From: Candidatus Nitrosopelagicus sp.
Lineage (GTDB): Archaea > Thermoproteota > Nitrososphaeria > Nitrososphaerales > Nitrosopumilaceae
Length of the DNA stretch: 51,261 nt
Assembly (NCBI GenBank): GCA_028345575.1
Contig: JAOMDR010000008.1
Coordinates: forward strand, 1 to 51,261
Direction of reading: 5' to 3'
The stretch's first letter is position 1, and each line of letters starts with the position of its first letter. The position numbers were made by a program, and so were the translations under genes. Of this stretch, positions 31,542 through 40,717 are shown in pieces. The notes beneath the pieces were generated by a model. That model made no database searches. It saw only the letters and a list, made by a program, of their open reading frames with translations, and was not told the DNA's origin.

Positions 31542-33290
31542 TTGAAGTTTGAAGATAAAGTTGTTTTAATCACAGGTAGTGGAACCGGCATAGGAATGAC
31601 GGTTGCTAAGAAGTTCATAGAAAATGGAGCAAGTGTCATTATTTTAGGTAGAAGAAAAGAACCCCTTGAAAGCACATCAGAAATGCTAACAAAAATCATT
31701 AATGAGAAAAATTCAAAAGGATTTGTAAAGATATTTTCAGGAGTTGATGTTAGTGATGAAAAATCAGTTTCAGATATGTTTGATTCATTGAAAAATGACG
31801 GAATTAATGTAGATGTGATAGTAAATAATGCCGGAGTTTCAGGACCGGTAACATGCTTTTCTCATGCATCACTAGACGATTTTAGAAGTACGGTTGATAT
31901 TCACCTAACAGGAACTTTTTGGACATCCGTACAAGCATTGAAAGTTATGAGAGAGGGAGGAAAAATCATTACAATCTCAACTTTCTTTGCGGAAGAAAGA
32001 CCATTGGAACAAAGACCATACAGATTCAGAGGTCCATATACAGCATCACAAGGTGCAAAGAATAGATTAGTTGAAGCAATGTCATGGGAGTTAACTGAAA
32101 AAGGAATCATATCCATTGGAACCAATCCAGGACCAGTTCATTCAGATAGAATTTACAAAACAGTTTATCCAAAAGCAGCATCAGAGTTTCTCAGAGTTAG
32201 TGGATTTGAAGATTTAGAACCTACTGAAGTGGAAGCTGCAAATAAAGAGCTTGTGGGATTACTTGGAGAAGATGAAAGTACAATTAAAAATGGAATTAAG
32301 GCTGCCGCAGAAAAATTAGGAAAACAAGAAGCCACATTCACGAATTTACTAAACAAAGTTCAAAGTATTGCAGAAAAAATTCAGAAAAATACATCGACAA
32401 TGATTGCAGATCAACAATTCTTATCACAAGATCAGGTCGCAACTACAGTTTTAACACTATCCGATGATGATCAAGCAAAAATTCTAAATGGAAAAATTAT
32501 TCCAGGTGACAGAGTGTTCTATCCAGTCAGATCACATATTACATCAGTTCCAGAAACGGTAAAACAACATGATTATTCATCAAAAATTGCAGTACTGACA
32601 ATTGATGCAACAGATGGAGAAGATGCAAAGAAGGCAGAAGAGGTTGCGACAAATGTTCAATCAAATGGAGGTCAAGCAATTTGTTTCATTTCAGACAAAT
32701 GCCCAAAAGAAATTCAGGATTCAATATCAAATAAATTCCATTCACATGTAATAGATTTTTCAAATAATGAAGAAGTTACAAGATGGTTTAACACAGCAAA
32801 ATCAAAAGGAGACATTGAAATATTTATTCACATAACCGGTAAAGTTCCATCAATTTCAAAATTAACAGAATTATCTAGAAGCGAATGGGATGGATTAACA
32901 GACAAATTCATCAACATTCCAGCTACTGTCAGTCAAAACGCAATGAGTGTTTTTGTTCCTAATGGCTCAGACGATCCAAGACTTTTCAAAGATGCAAAAG
33001 GACGTATCGTAATAATTGGTCCAGACCTACCACACGGTAAAAAAATAGGCGGAGGGGAAAGAGCAAAAGTAGAGGTATTCAGAGGAGCACTAAGACCATT
33101 TGCAACAACTGTAAACCAAGAACTAAGCGATGTATTGAAATCAAATGTCAGAGCATTCCTAGTATTAGCAGGAACAGTAGACGGAAAAGAGCCAAACAAT
33201 GCCAGAATTACAGACGCAGTGAATTATTTGATATCTGACGATTCAAGATCTAGCGCAGAAGTAATTTTCTGCCCTGATGAATCAAGATAA
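31542..33290 (+). CDS. Tandem short-chain dehydrogenase/reductase (SDR) protein
   Basis: 582 residues with two SDR-like domains. Domain 1 has the cofactor motif TGSGTGIG (11-18), R38 after the second strand (GRRKE, suggesting NADP), NNAG (95-98), S146 (ITISTFF) and Y166. The expected YxxxK lysine is Gln170 (YTASQ); a lysine stands at 173, giving Y-x6-K as in FabI. NPGPVHSDRI follows. Domain 2 (about 350-575) keeps the fold but lacks the glycine motif, so it is probably structural. The tandem layout recalls the reductase half of Chloroflexus malonyl-CoA reductase (from memory). Start is TTG. A hot-dog protein gene follows three bases later. Substrate unknown. Confidence 0.82.
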   Translation: MKFEDKVVLITGSGTGIGMTVAKKFIENGASVIILGRRKEPLESTSEMLTKIINEKNSKGFVKIFSGVDVSDEKSVSDMFDSLKNDGINVDVIVNNAGVSGPVTCFSHASLDDFRSTVDIHLTGTFWTSVQALKVMREGGKIITISTFFAEERPLEQRPYRFRGPYTASQGAKNRLVEAMSWELTEKGIISIGTNPGPVHSDRIYKTVYPKAASEFLRVSGFEDLEPTEVEAANKELVGLLGEDESTIKNGIKAAAEKLGKQEATFTNLLNKVQSIAEKIQKNTSTMIADQQFLSQDQVATTVLTLSDDDQAKILNGKIIPGDRVFYPVRSHITSVPETVKQHDYSSKIAVLTIDATDGEDAKKAEEVATNVQSNGGQAICFISDKCPKEIQDSISNKFHSHVIDFSNNEEVTRWFNTAKSKGDIEIFIHITGKVPSISKLTELSRSEWDGLTDKFINIPATVSQNAMSVFVPNGSDDPRLFKDAKGRIVIIGPDLPHGKKIGGGERAKVEVFRGALRPFATTVNQELSDVLKSNVRAFLVLAGTVDGKEPNNARITDAVNYLISDDSRSSAEVIFCPDESR

Positions 33291-33293
33291 AAA

Positions 33294-33755
33294 ATGGAAA
33301 AATTCAAATCATTAAAAGTAGGAAATGCTTTTGTTTCGACAACAAGTATTTCAAAAAAAGAATTAAACGAATACCTGGGATTTTCAAGAATAAAAAATGC
33401 AATGTTTGAGATAGACTCTGGAAAAGATGAGGACAGAGTGATTTCAGGAAGAGCAATTATTTCACGAATGGAAGGAGAATTTACAAGGTTGCGACAAATT
33501 TACGGAAATTATATTGTCCTATATGGAATTGATGGGGATACAGAATGGGAAAATAGACAAACCAGATTTGTAAGACCAGTTTACACAGATCAGGTTATAC
33601 GACTCAAATTTACAATTTCAGATAAAAAAGATATTGATGATGAGTATGGTTTGATTAGCGTAGATTTTGAAGCTACCTTTGAAGGTGGAGAATTAGTGTT
33701 AACATCAAAAAAAAATCTTTACAGGATTAAAAAAGACCCCCCAACGAATCGATAA
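33294..33755 (+). CDS. MaoC/hot-dog-fold protein paired with tandem SDR
   Basis: The 153 residues show the hot-dog pattern: a long helix region (MEGEFTRLRQIYGNYIVLYG), then FVRPVYTDQVIRLKFTISDK, GLISVDFEATFEGGELVLTS and LYRIKKD. This resembles MaoC-like dehydratases and thioesterases acting on CoA thioesters. The usual Asp/His active-site pair of R-hydratases is not evident, so catalysis is uncertain. Its place three bases after the SDR gene suggests they act on the same acyl-CoA or acyl chain. The end overlaps the convergent TauE gene by 29 bases. Confidence 0.7.
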   Translation: MEKFKSLKVGNAFVSTTSISKKELNEYLGFSRIKNAMFEIDSGKDEDRVISGRAIISRMEGEFTRLRQIYGNYIVLYGIDGDTEWENRQTRFVRPVYTDQVIRLKFTISDKKDIDDEYGLISVDFEATFEGGELVLTSKKNLYRIKKDPPTNR

Positions 33756-34485
33756 CCAATTTTGCTGCAGCAGCTAAAAGAACTAGTGTTATCAGAATTT
33801 TTAATTTTCTTTCTTTGATTTCTAAGGATAATCTAGCACCAAGTAAACCTCCTCCAAATGCACCAATTGCTAACAAAAATGCTTGTAAGTAATCCGGATG
33901 ACCTAATGCAGAATGTACCAAAAGACCGCTGAGAGATGCAAACATCAAAACAAGCTGTGCAGTAGGAGCTGCCTTTCTCATAGGAATGCCTATTCCAATA
34001 ACCATTAAAGGAACAAAAACAATCCCTCCACCAATTCCAAACAAGCTAGATATTATACCAGCAAAGAGACTTGCGCCTGCAGAAATTATCATCATTAATG
34101 CAGTTTTATTGTATGGCTTTTCATCGACCGCACGTTTTACAAAAATGTAAACTGCAGAAGCAATTAATACAAATGCAAATAAAATCTGAAACGCTACGGG
34201 AGTCACTACATCAGAAACAAATGCACCCAAAACAGTTCCAGGAATACACATTAACCCAAGTTTAATTCCAATTCCAAATTCAACACGTTTTTGGCGTGCA
34301 TATGACACAGTAGATGCTACAGAATTACTGAAAGCTGCAAAAAGACTGTTACTTGCAGCTAATGAAGGAGGGAATCCAGCAAAAGTCATTACAGGTACCG
34401 CAATTATTCCACCACCAAGTCCAACAATAGAGCCCAAAATACCAGCCGCAAATCCCAACGGAATTAACCATAGATTTTCATACAT
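33727..34485 (-). CDS. TauE/SafE-family membrane exporter
   Basis: 252 residues, about eight membrane helices in two inverted-repeat halves. Each half starts with a glycine motif: GSIVGLGGGIIAVPVMTFAG and SLFGIGGGIVFVPLMVIGIG. The family exports sulfite, sulfonates or organic anions, or moves other small anions; the substrate cannot be read from sequence. The opposite gene overlaps its 3' end by 29 bases, the longest convergent overlap in the window. Confidence 0.9.
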   Translation of the reverse strand: MYENLWLIPLGFAAGILGSIVGLGGGIIAVPVMTFAGFPPSLAASNSLFAAFSNSVASTVSYARQKRVEFGIGIKLGLMCIPGTVLGAFVSDVVTPVAFQILFAFVLIASAVYIFVKRAVDEKPYNKTALMMIISAGASLFAGIISSLFGIGGGIVFVPLMVIGIGIPMRKAAPTAQLVLMFASLSGLLVHSALGHPDYLQAFLLAIGAFGGGLLGARLSLEIKERKLKILITLVLLAAAAKLVIDSLGGLF

Positions 34486-34564
34486 TGTAAGTTAGGACAG
34501 AAGATCATGCGGTATATTAGATTTAGGAAAAAAAATTTAACTGCAATGACAACGTATTGACACC

Positions 34565-34807
34565 ATGACTAAAGCATTTGTTTTGATTAATTGTGAATTA
34601 GGTTCAGAAGAACATGTTATTTCAGAGCTAAAAACATTTTCAGATGTAAAAGAGGTTCAAGGTACATTTGGAGCATACGACATTATTGCAGAAGTATCAT
34701 CAGAGTCAATTGAGAAAATTCGAGAAACCATTACATGGAAAATCCGTAAAATTGAAAAAATTCGATCCACATTAACACTAACAAAAATTGAAGGGCAAGG
34801 AGAATAA
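34565..34807 (+). CDS. Stand-alone Lrp/AsnC ligand-binding (RAM) domain protein
   Basis: The 80 residues are only the effector-binding alpha/beta domain (KAFVLINCELGSEEHVISEL, then VKEVQGTFGAYDIIAEVSSE), without the helix-turn-helix. Such proteins assemble as ring-like oligomers that sense amino acids and may modify full-length Lrp regulators. The TauE gene is divergent from it 79 bases away. No base separates its stop from the convergent SIMPL gene. Confidence 0.88.
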   Translation: MTKAFVLINCELGSEEHVISELKTFSDVKEVQGTFGAYDIIAEVSSESIEKIRETITWKIRKIEKIRSTLTLTKIEGQGE

Positions 34808-35641
34808 TTACATAGGCGCAATATAGAAAATTACACTTACGTTAGTTGTAATTTCTTCATCACCGGACATTATTGGTGCAGATTTCATTGAAGACTCCAT
34901 TGCCATCCCATCAAATGAGGCCCTCATAGGACTATCATAGTATGGAATTGCACTATCATGTATAACTACAGATTTCACTCCAACGATTTGCTGTTTTAAT
35001 GGAACAAGTGCTTTTTCGGCTTTTTGTGTGGCATCAGTTATTGCATTAGCGATTAGATTATCACTGATTTTTTGAGATTTATCATCAGACAATTGAAAAG
35101 ATACAGTGTCAACACGGTTTGCACCAGAAGATACAGCGGCATCAATAATATTTCCAGCTAAATTAATTTTGTCAGTTTGGATAGATAATATGTTAGAAAC
35201 ACGATAGCCGATTAGAATTTGTTGATAATTTCCATTAGAATCCTTTATGCTATCGTATAAGGGATAAATTCTAAAATTCGATGTTTGTATGTCATCTTCA
35301 GATATTCCAGAGCTAGTTAATGACGAAATAACAGAGTTTAATGAATTAGAATTTTTAGACAAAGATTCATTGGCAGTTTTTGCTTCAGATTCTACTCCAA
35401 GAACTACGATTAGTGTATCAGGTTCAGAAGATGCAGATGCAGTGCCGGTAACCGAGATAATATTTTCTGTATAATCAAATTCTTCTGTCCAGTGAGTGAT
35501 TATCTCATCACTTATTTCAGATTCGGCATCTTGAGATTCAGCTTGATTCTCATATTGAGTTAAAGTTACAGCAAAGGCTAAAACAAATACAACGCCAACT
35601 ATCACAGCGATGTTAATCCGAGTATCCATAGAATTTATCAA
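34808..35641 (-). CDS. SIMPL (DUF541) domain protein, membrane anchored
   Basis: 277 residues. The N-terminus has one membrane helix (IAVIVGVVFVLAFAVTLTQY), a signal anchor or cleavable signal. The SIMPL domain follows: ISVTGTASASSEPDTLIVVL, then TSNFRIYPLYD, GYRVSNILSIQT and AINDATQKAEKAL-like segments (AITDATQKAEKALVPLKQQI). These surface proteins form large periplasmic-type cages in bacteria; the role in archaea is unknown. Its promoter overlaps that of the divergent TPR gene. Confidence 0.85.
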   Translation of the reverse strand: MINSMDTRINIAVIVGVVFVLAFAVTLTQYENQAESQDAESEISDEIITHWTEEFDYTENIISVTGTASASSEPDTLIVVLGVESEAKTANESLSKNSNSLNSVISSLTSSGISEDDIQTSNFRIYPLYDSIKDSNGNYQQILIGYRVSNILSIQTDKINLAGNIIDAAVSSGANRVDTVSFQLSDDKSQKISDNLIANAITDATQKAEKALVPLKQQIVGVKSVVIHDSAIPYYDSPMRASFDGMAMESSMKSAPIMSGDEEITTNVSVIFYIAPM

Positions 35642-35650
35642 AGAATATAG

Positions 35651-35675
35651 TATAAAAATTCACGAGTCAGATATA
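35651..35675. promoter_or_regulatory. Interleaved divergent promoters (SIMPL / TPR)
   Basis: TATAAAAA (35651-35658) faces the TPR gene about 30 bases ahead of its ATG. TATAT (35671-35675) faces the SIMPL gene about 32 bases ahead on the minus strand. Each gene's box lies within the 42-base gap, so only one direction may be able to load polymerase at a time. Confidence 0.45.
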
Positions 35676-35683
35676 GATTAGAA

Positions 35684-36397
35684 ATGAAGGATATTCCGAT
35701 GATAGACCCAGTTACAGAATTAAAAAAGTTGTTTGAGGCCAAGAAATTTGATGCGGCAATTGAATTCTGTCAAAAACTACTAGAAAAAGATCCAAATGAC
35801 CCTATTGCACTACAGAATCTAGGCACAGCGTACTACATTGTAGGAGCATATGAGGATACTATAAAATGCTGTGACAAAATTTTAGAAAAAGATCCAAATG
35901 AAGAACATGCTATAAAAAATAAAATGCGTGCATTGGAGAGAATGGAATTACACGAACAGGTTTTAGAGTGTTGTAAGATTCTATTATCAAAAAATGATAA
36001 AGATGTGGATGCATTAGTTACAAAAGGCATTGCACTTAACAAAACAGGAAAACATGAAGATGCGTTAACACTGTACGATTTATCTTTAGAGTTGGATAAA
36101 ACAAATGTTGATGCATTGATGAATATGGCAGTAACCCTAAGTTATTTAGGAAGATACCAAGATTCAATTCCATATTACGATACAGTTCAACAAATAATGC
36201 CAGAATTTTCTAGAGCTGCTGTTGAAAAATCAAAAGCATTTAAAGAATTAGGGAGAGAAGACGATGCATTTTTAGCTGCACAAGGCGTGAGATTGAAAGA
36301 CGCAGAATTATTGAAACAAGATGCAAGAGATAACAAGTATTCAGTTCAACATGCATTTCTTTTGAAGAGGTATAAAAGTTCAGAAAAAAAGAATTAA
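35684..36397 (+). CDS. TPR-repeat protein
   Basis: 237 residues with about five TPR units, for example KKLFEAKKFDAAIEFCQKLL, ALQNLGTAYYIVGAYEDTIK and DALVTKGIALNKTGKHEDAL, ending in a basic tail (KRYKSSEKKN). It is a scaffold protein similar in plan to the TPR protein at 15591 but without the MGLFGKK start. No base separates its stop from that of the convergent argS. Confidence 0.88.
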   Translation: MKDIPMIDPVTELKKLFEAKKFDAAIEFCQKLLEKDPNDPIALQNLGTAYYIVGAYEDTIKCCDKILEKDPNEEHAIKNKMRALERMELHEQVLECCKILLSKNDKDVDALVTKGIALNKTGKHEDALTLYDLSLELDKTNVDALMNMAVTLSYLGRYQDSIPYYDTVQQIMPEFSRAAVEKSKAFKELGREDDAFLAAQGVRLKDAELLKQDARDNKYSVQHAFLLKRYKSSEKKN

Positions 36398-38269
36398 CTA
36401 CATTCTTTCAGGAGCATCAATTCCAAGTAAACCTAATGATGTCTTAAGAGTTTTTTGAAATGATACGACAAGGCATAATCTTGCATTTAGTAACTCCGTA
36501 GTTTCAGATGCCAAGACCTTAACATGTTCATAAAATGATGAAAAAGTAACTGCTAATTCGTATGAATATTTTGCAATTACTTTAGGCGATAAATTATTAA
36601 CAGAATCATTTACGTGAACATCAAACATTCCAATTTTTTTAATTAGATTTTTTTCATATTCAGAAGATAATAATTCAAATCCTGAATCAAAATTTGGTTT
36701 CACATCTGTTTTTTCAAGAATTCTAGATGCACGTGCATACGAATATTGAATATAACTACAAGTGTCACCTTCCAAACGAAGTGAATTTTTCAAATCAAAT
36801 GTAATAATTTTGTCAAGATCCGGTTTTATCATTTCATAACGAATGGTTCCAACTGCAACAATGTTGGCAATATTTTGAAGTTCAGATTCAGACAAATTTT
36901 CATTTCGACTTTTGGATTCATCATAAACGCGTTTTGTGAGAGTTTCAAGCACGGTATCGGCATTTACATACAATCCTTTTCGTCCAGACATTTGTGCAGA
37001 TTCACCATCCACAGATAGGCCTAATGATTTTACAGTATCTGCACTCAAAGTGACAGATTCATAGCCCAGATGCGTGTAAGCACCTTCTTCTTTGAATTTT
37101 GCCATCAACCCCGACACAATTTTTTGTAAACGAATTTGTCTATTATCAATAACAGTGATGACCTTACTTCCAGAGAAATTTAATTTGTTATCACCCTCCA
37201 ATGTTGTTTCATAGAGTGTTTGAGAATTTTTTTGTGTAGAATGTATTTTGTAATAAAATGGATCCTCAACTAAACCAAGCTTCCAAGCAGCATATGGAAT
37301 ATCTTTTGCAATGTATGTTGCAACACCATTACTTCTCACCAAAATTTTGTCATCCTCACCATCTGCAGGAATTACCCAACAACCGGCATTATCTCCTTTA
37401 TCTTCATACTTGATTTGATTATCAGATTTGAGTTTTTCAAAAATTGTTTCCCATAATTTTGAATGTATTATTTGAGATTCAAAATTGAGACAATCATAGA
37501 AAACTCCTAAATTCCAAACTGTTTTCAATTGTTCATTCAATACTTTTCTAGTTATAGTTTGTGCAATTTTTGAAACTTCACTGGATCTATCTTCAATCTG
37601 TTTTAGAATTTCATGTCGTTTTCCTTCTAATTCCTTATCAAATTCATATTTTTCAGTAGTTTTTACATATACGGTATCACCACAATAATGATCAAATTTT
37701 TCATTGTTAGGAGATTCTTGTGAAAAACCAAGTTCCGTAAAACCAACTATAATATCTGCAACTTGAAGACCAGAGTCATCCACATAATTTAGTATCTTGA
37801 CATCATAGTTTGCTTTTTTTAGAATTTTGGATACAACATCACCTAAAATTATATTTCGTATATGCCCAACATGCAAGGCTTTGTTTGGATTTACCGAAGT
37901 ATGTTCTACAACAATTTTTTCATTATTTCCAAATTCAAGTGCACCATAATTTTCTTGAAGAGATAATCTAATGACAAAGTCATTGAATTTTGTGTAATCA
38001 ATACTAAAGTTGAGATATCCACTTGGATGCGATTCAACATTTTTTATTTGCGGCATATCATCAAAATTGTACATCTCGGATAATTCGACGGATATTTCCT
38101 GAGGGCTTTTTTTGAGCTGTTTTGAGAGTAGAAATGGAACATTACATGTAATATCTCCAAATCCAGGCTTTGCAGATTCTACTGAAAATTTGACAGGCTC
38201 ACATTTTTTTGCTTCCAATATTTCATCAGTTTTACTTCGTATATTTTCAAGTAAATTTAGAAAGACCAT
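36398..38269 (-). CDS. argS: Arginyl-tRNA synthetase
   Basis: 623 residues, class I synthetase. The N-terminal Add1 domain (1-110) is followed by the HIGH motif as HVGHIRN (VNPNKALHVGHIRNIILGDV). The KMSKS region is reduced to MSGRKG (SAQMSGRKGLYV), as in other ArgRS that lack the second-motif lysine. The C-terminal DALR anticodon-binding domain starts at YSYARASRILEK. The gene lies four bases after the phosphatase gene, so the pair shares a transcript. Confidence 0.96.
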   Translation of the reverse strand: MVFLNLLENIRSKTDEILEAKKCEPVKFSVESAKPGFGDITCNVPFLLSKQLKKSPQEISVELSEMYNFDDMPQIKNVESHPSGYLNFSIDYTKFNDFVIRLSLQENYGALEFGNNEKIVVEHTSVNPNKALHVGHIRNIILGDVVSKILKKANYDVKILNYVDDSGLQVADIIVGFTELGFSQESPNNEKFDHYCGDTVYVKTTEKYEFDKELEGKRHEILKQIEDRSSEVSKIAQTITRKVLNEQLKTVWNLGVFYDCLNFESQIIHSKLWETIFEKLKSDNQIKYEDKGDNAGCWVIPADGEDDKILVRSNGVATYIAKDIPYAAWKLGLVEDPFYYKIHSTQKNSQTLYETTLEGDNKLNFSGSKVITVIDNRQIRLQKIVSGLMAKFKEEGAYTHLGYESVTLSADTVKSLGLSVDGESAQMSGRKGLYVNADTVLETLTKRVYDESKSRNENLSESELQNIANIVAVGTIRYEMIKPDLDKIITFDLKNSLRLEGDTCSYIQYSYARASRILEKTDVKPNFDSGFELLSSEYEKNLIKKIGMFDVHVNDSVNNLSPKVIAKYSYELAVTFSSFYEHVKVLASETTELLNARLCLVVSFQKTLKTSLGLLGIDAPERM

Positions 38270-38273
38270 ACAT

Positions 38274-38966
38274 TTAGAATTCAGATGATATCATATCTAA
38301 GCCTTCCAATAGGCCTTCACCTGAATTTTTTGTGGTTACAATTTTTGCAATTTCTTTTAATTCTGGAATTGAATTATTCACTGCAATGTTGTTTTTTACG
38401 GTTCTAAATAATGGAACGTCAGTTTCACTATCACCTAAGGCAATTGTATCTTCAAGATCAGCATTTAACATTTCAAGTGCTTTGATTAATCCTGAACCTT
38501 TGTCAATACCACGGGAATTGATGTGATATGCATAACCACTATCAAAAAGTCCTACGTTGAATCCTTTTTCGTCTAATAATTTTTGGGCATTTTTTATATC
38601 AAAAGTTCTATCTAAAACAACTTCAGTAAGTCTAGGAAAAACAGGTTTTTCTAAAATTGGTTCGTCTAGTTTTTCTTTTAGATATGAAAAAGCATTTTGA
38701 CATTCTTCTTTATTTCCAAGTAGTTCATGAGTCATTATTTCTCCATGAGTAATGCAACCCCCATTTTCACCTACACCAAGTAATGTCAGTCCGCCAAATA
38801 TAGAAAGAATGTACGCTTCTACTGATGAACGACCTGTGACAAAAATTACATGATGCCCATCATTTTTTAAATTTCTTAATTTTTCTAGAGCTTTCAGATG
38901 AATTGTTCCAAATCCATTTAACGTGACAGTTCCATCAATATCGACCGCAAGAACTTTTTTCTTCAA
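38274..38966 (-). CDS. pgp: Phosphoglycolate phosphatase (archaeal HAD type)
   Basis: 230 residues, HAD phosphatase with the type IIB cap. Motif I DIDGTVT (aspartate nucleophile), motif II VTGRSS, motif III lysine in RGIDKGSGLIKAL, motif IV GDSETDVPLF. The archaeal enzyme removes phosphate from 2-phosphoglycolate and related sugars; sucrose-phosphate phosphatase-like activity is an alternative. It is translated ahead of argS with a four-base gap. Confidence 0.85.
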   Translation of the reverse strand: MKKKVLAVDIDGTVTLNGFGTIHLKALEKLRNLKNDGHHVIFVTGRSSVEAYILSIFGGLTLLGVGENGGCITHGEIMTHELLGNKEECQNAFSYLKEKLDEPILEKPVFPRLTEVVLDRTFDIKNAQKLLDEKGFNVGLFDSGYAYHINSRGIDKGSGLIKALEMLNADLEDTIALGDSETDVPLFRTVKNNIAVNNSIPELKEIAKIVTTKNSGEGLLEGLDMISSEF

Positions 38967-39050
38967 TGATCTTTCATTTTAGATACCATTAATGAGTAAA
39001 GCGTTAGAAACCTTTGATATTGAGTTAATTTGTAAAGAAATTGAATACTA

Positions 39051-40154
39051 ATGGGAATTCCAGAAAAAATTAAAGCTATACAAGATGAAATACTTCGAAC
39101 ACAAAATAACAAAGCAACCGAACATCATATCGGATTACTAAAAGCAAAAATTGCTAAGCTGAAAAGAGAACAAGAAACCGAACAGGTCAAAAAAAGTGCC
39201 AAAAAACAAGATGGGTTTGATGTAAAACGGACGGGAGATGCTACAGTAGTTTTTATTGGATTGCCTAGTGTGGGTAAATCCACATTATTGAATAGATTAA
39301 CAGGCTCAAAATCAGCGATAGGTGCATATCAATTCACCACATTGACAGTAGTTCCAGGAGTGATGAATTATCGAGGAGCTAGAATTCAAGTTTTAGATTT
39401 ACCAGGAATCATCAAAGGAGCATCAACTGGAAAAGGTTTAGGAAAGAGAATTCTTTCAGTTGCAAGAAGTGCAGACATAGTGTTATTGGTGTTAGATGTA
39501 TTTCAACCATATCATGAAGATGTGTTAATCAATGAATTAGGAAACATTGGAATTAGATTAAACCAAACACCACCAGATATTGTAATTGAAAAATCAACTA
39601 CAGGAGGAATTGCAGTTGCTCAGCAAAAAAAATTAAAGAAAATGTCAGAAAAACTATTAAAAGAAATTCTAAATATTTATGGATATACTAGTGCAAGAGT
39701 TGTAATCAAAGAAGATATTGAATCAGAACAACTAATTGATTTCATAAATGGGAATAAAACATACGCAAAAGGTATTACCATTTTAAATAAAATTGACCTA
39801 GTTGATGAAAAATTTCTAAAAGATGTATCAAAAAAATTAAAAACAGATTTTATTCCAACTTCAGCTGATTCGAATAAAAATATCAATCAATTAAAAGAAA
39901 GAATTTACAATGAATTACAGTTCATTCGGGTATATCTTAGACCAAAGGGTGGAGAGACAGATTTTAAGGAACCACTAATTGTGAGAAAAGGAAACACGGT
40001 TGCAGATGTTTGTAACAAATTACATCGAAATATGAAAAAAGATTTTAGATTTGGATTAGTATGGGGCAAAAGTGTGAAATTTGGAGGACAAAGAGTCAGC
40101 CTAAATCATGTTTTAATTGATGAGGATGTCCTCACAGTAGTTAAAAAAAGATGA
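39051..40154 (+). CDS. DRG-family GTP-binding protein (Obg superfamily)
   Basis: 367 residues, developmentally-regulated-GTP-binding type. An N-terminal helical hairpin (IQDEILRTQNNKATEHHIGL) leads to the G domain with G1 FIGLPSVGKSTLLN, G3 LDLPGIIKGAS, G4 NKID. An inserted domain and a C-terminal TGS domain (IRVYLRPKGGETDFKEPLIV, then RKGNTVADVCNKLHRNMKKD) follow. The family acts in translation or ribosome quality control. It overlaps the next gene by ATGA. Confidence 0.93.
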   Translation: MGIPEKIKAIQDEILRTQNNKATEHHIGLLKAKIAKLKREQETEQVKKSAKKQDGFDVKRTGDATVVFIGLPSVGKSTLLNRLTGSKSAIGAYQFTTLTVVPGVMNYRGARIQVLDLPGIIKGASTGKGLGKRILSVARSADIVLLVLDVFQPYHEDVLINELGNIGIRLNQTPPDIVIEKSTTGGIAVAQQKKLKKMSEKLLKEILNIYGYTSARVVIKEDIESEQLIDFINGNKTYAKGITILNKIDLVDEKFLKDVSKKLKTDFIPTSADSNKNINQLKERIYNELQFIRVYLRPKGGETDFKEPLIVRKGNTVADVCNKLHRNMKKDFRFGLVWGKSVKFGGQRVSLNHVLIDEDVLTVVKKR

Positions 40155-40717
40155 TTTTAAAAAAAGAATTCTATGAACGAGAGACTATAACAGTAGCAAA
40201 ACAATTGATTGGAAAAAAATTAACAAGAAAAATAAAAAATCTAAAATTAACAGGCATAATTACTGAAACTGAAGCCTATAGAGGAAGAGATGATCCTGCC
40301 AGTCATGCAGCAACAAATTTGACAAATAGAAATCAAATCATGTTTGGGCCGGTTGGAATGTCTTATGTCTACTTTACTTATGGAATGTACTTTATGCTAA
40401 ATGTTGTCGCAAAAAGTAAAAAACAAAATGCGGGCGCAGTTCTAATTCGAGGAATTTATCCGCAAGACGGAATTAAAATCATGATTAAGAATAGAGGTAT
40501 GAAAGATGTTAACAAGATTACAAACGGTCCAGGAAAACTAACAATGGCTATGAATATTTCAATGAAAGAAAATAATCTGAATTTAACAAAAAAGTCTTCA
40601 ATTTACATAAGTGAAGGAATCATTCCAAAAAAAATTAAAAAATCACCCAGAATAGGAATTACGAAAGCGATTGATAAAAAATGGAATTTTAGTATTAATT
40701 CAAAAGATTATTTTTGA
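40151..40717 (+). CDS. mpg: 3-methyladenine DNA glycosylase (MPG family)
   Basis: 188 residues of the AAG/MPG fold, which flips out and removes alkylated or deaminated purines. IITETEAYRGRDDPASHAAT (catalytic Glu region), GPVGMSYVYFTYGMYFMLNV and GAVLIRGIYPQDGI are hallmarks. The start overlaps the DRG gene by ATGA. The last ten bases overlap the convergent DedA gene. The C-terminus is lysine-rich, compatible with DNA binding. Confidence 0.92.
   Translation: MILKKEFYERETITVAKQLIGKKLTRKIKNLKLTGIITETEAYRGRDDPASHAATNLTNRNQIMFGPVGMSYVYFTYGMYFMLNVVAKSKKQNAGAVLIRGIYPQDGIKIMIKNRGMKDVNKITNGPGKLTMAMNISMKENNLNLTKKSSIYISEGIIPKKIKKSPRIGITKAIDKKWNFSINSKDYF

Noticed and set aside
31542-33290. Calling the tandem SDR a malonic semialdehyde reductase outright
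   Set aside because: The resemblance to Chloroflexus malonyl-CoA reductase is from memory and at the level of layout; the active-site lysine is changed and another protein has, as I recall, been shown to do this step in Nitrosopumilus.
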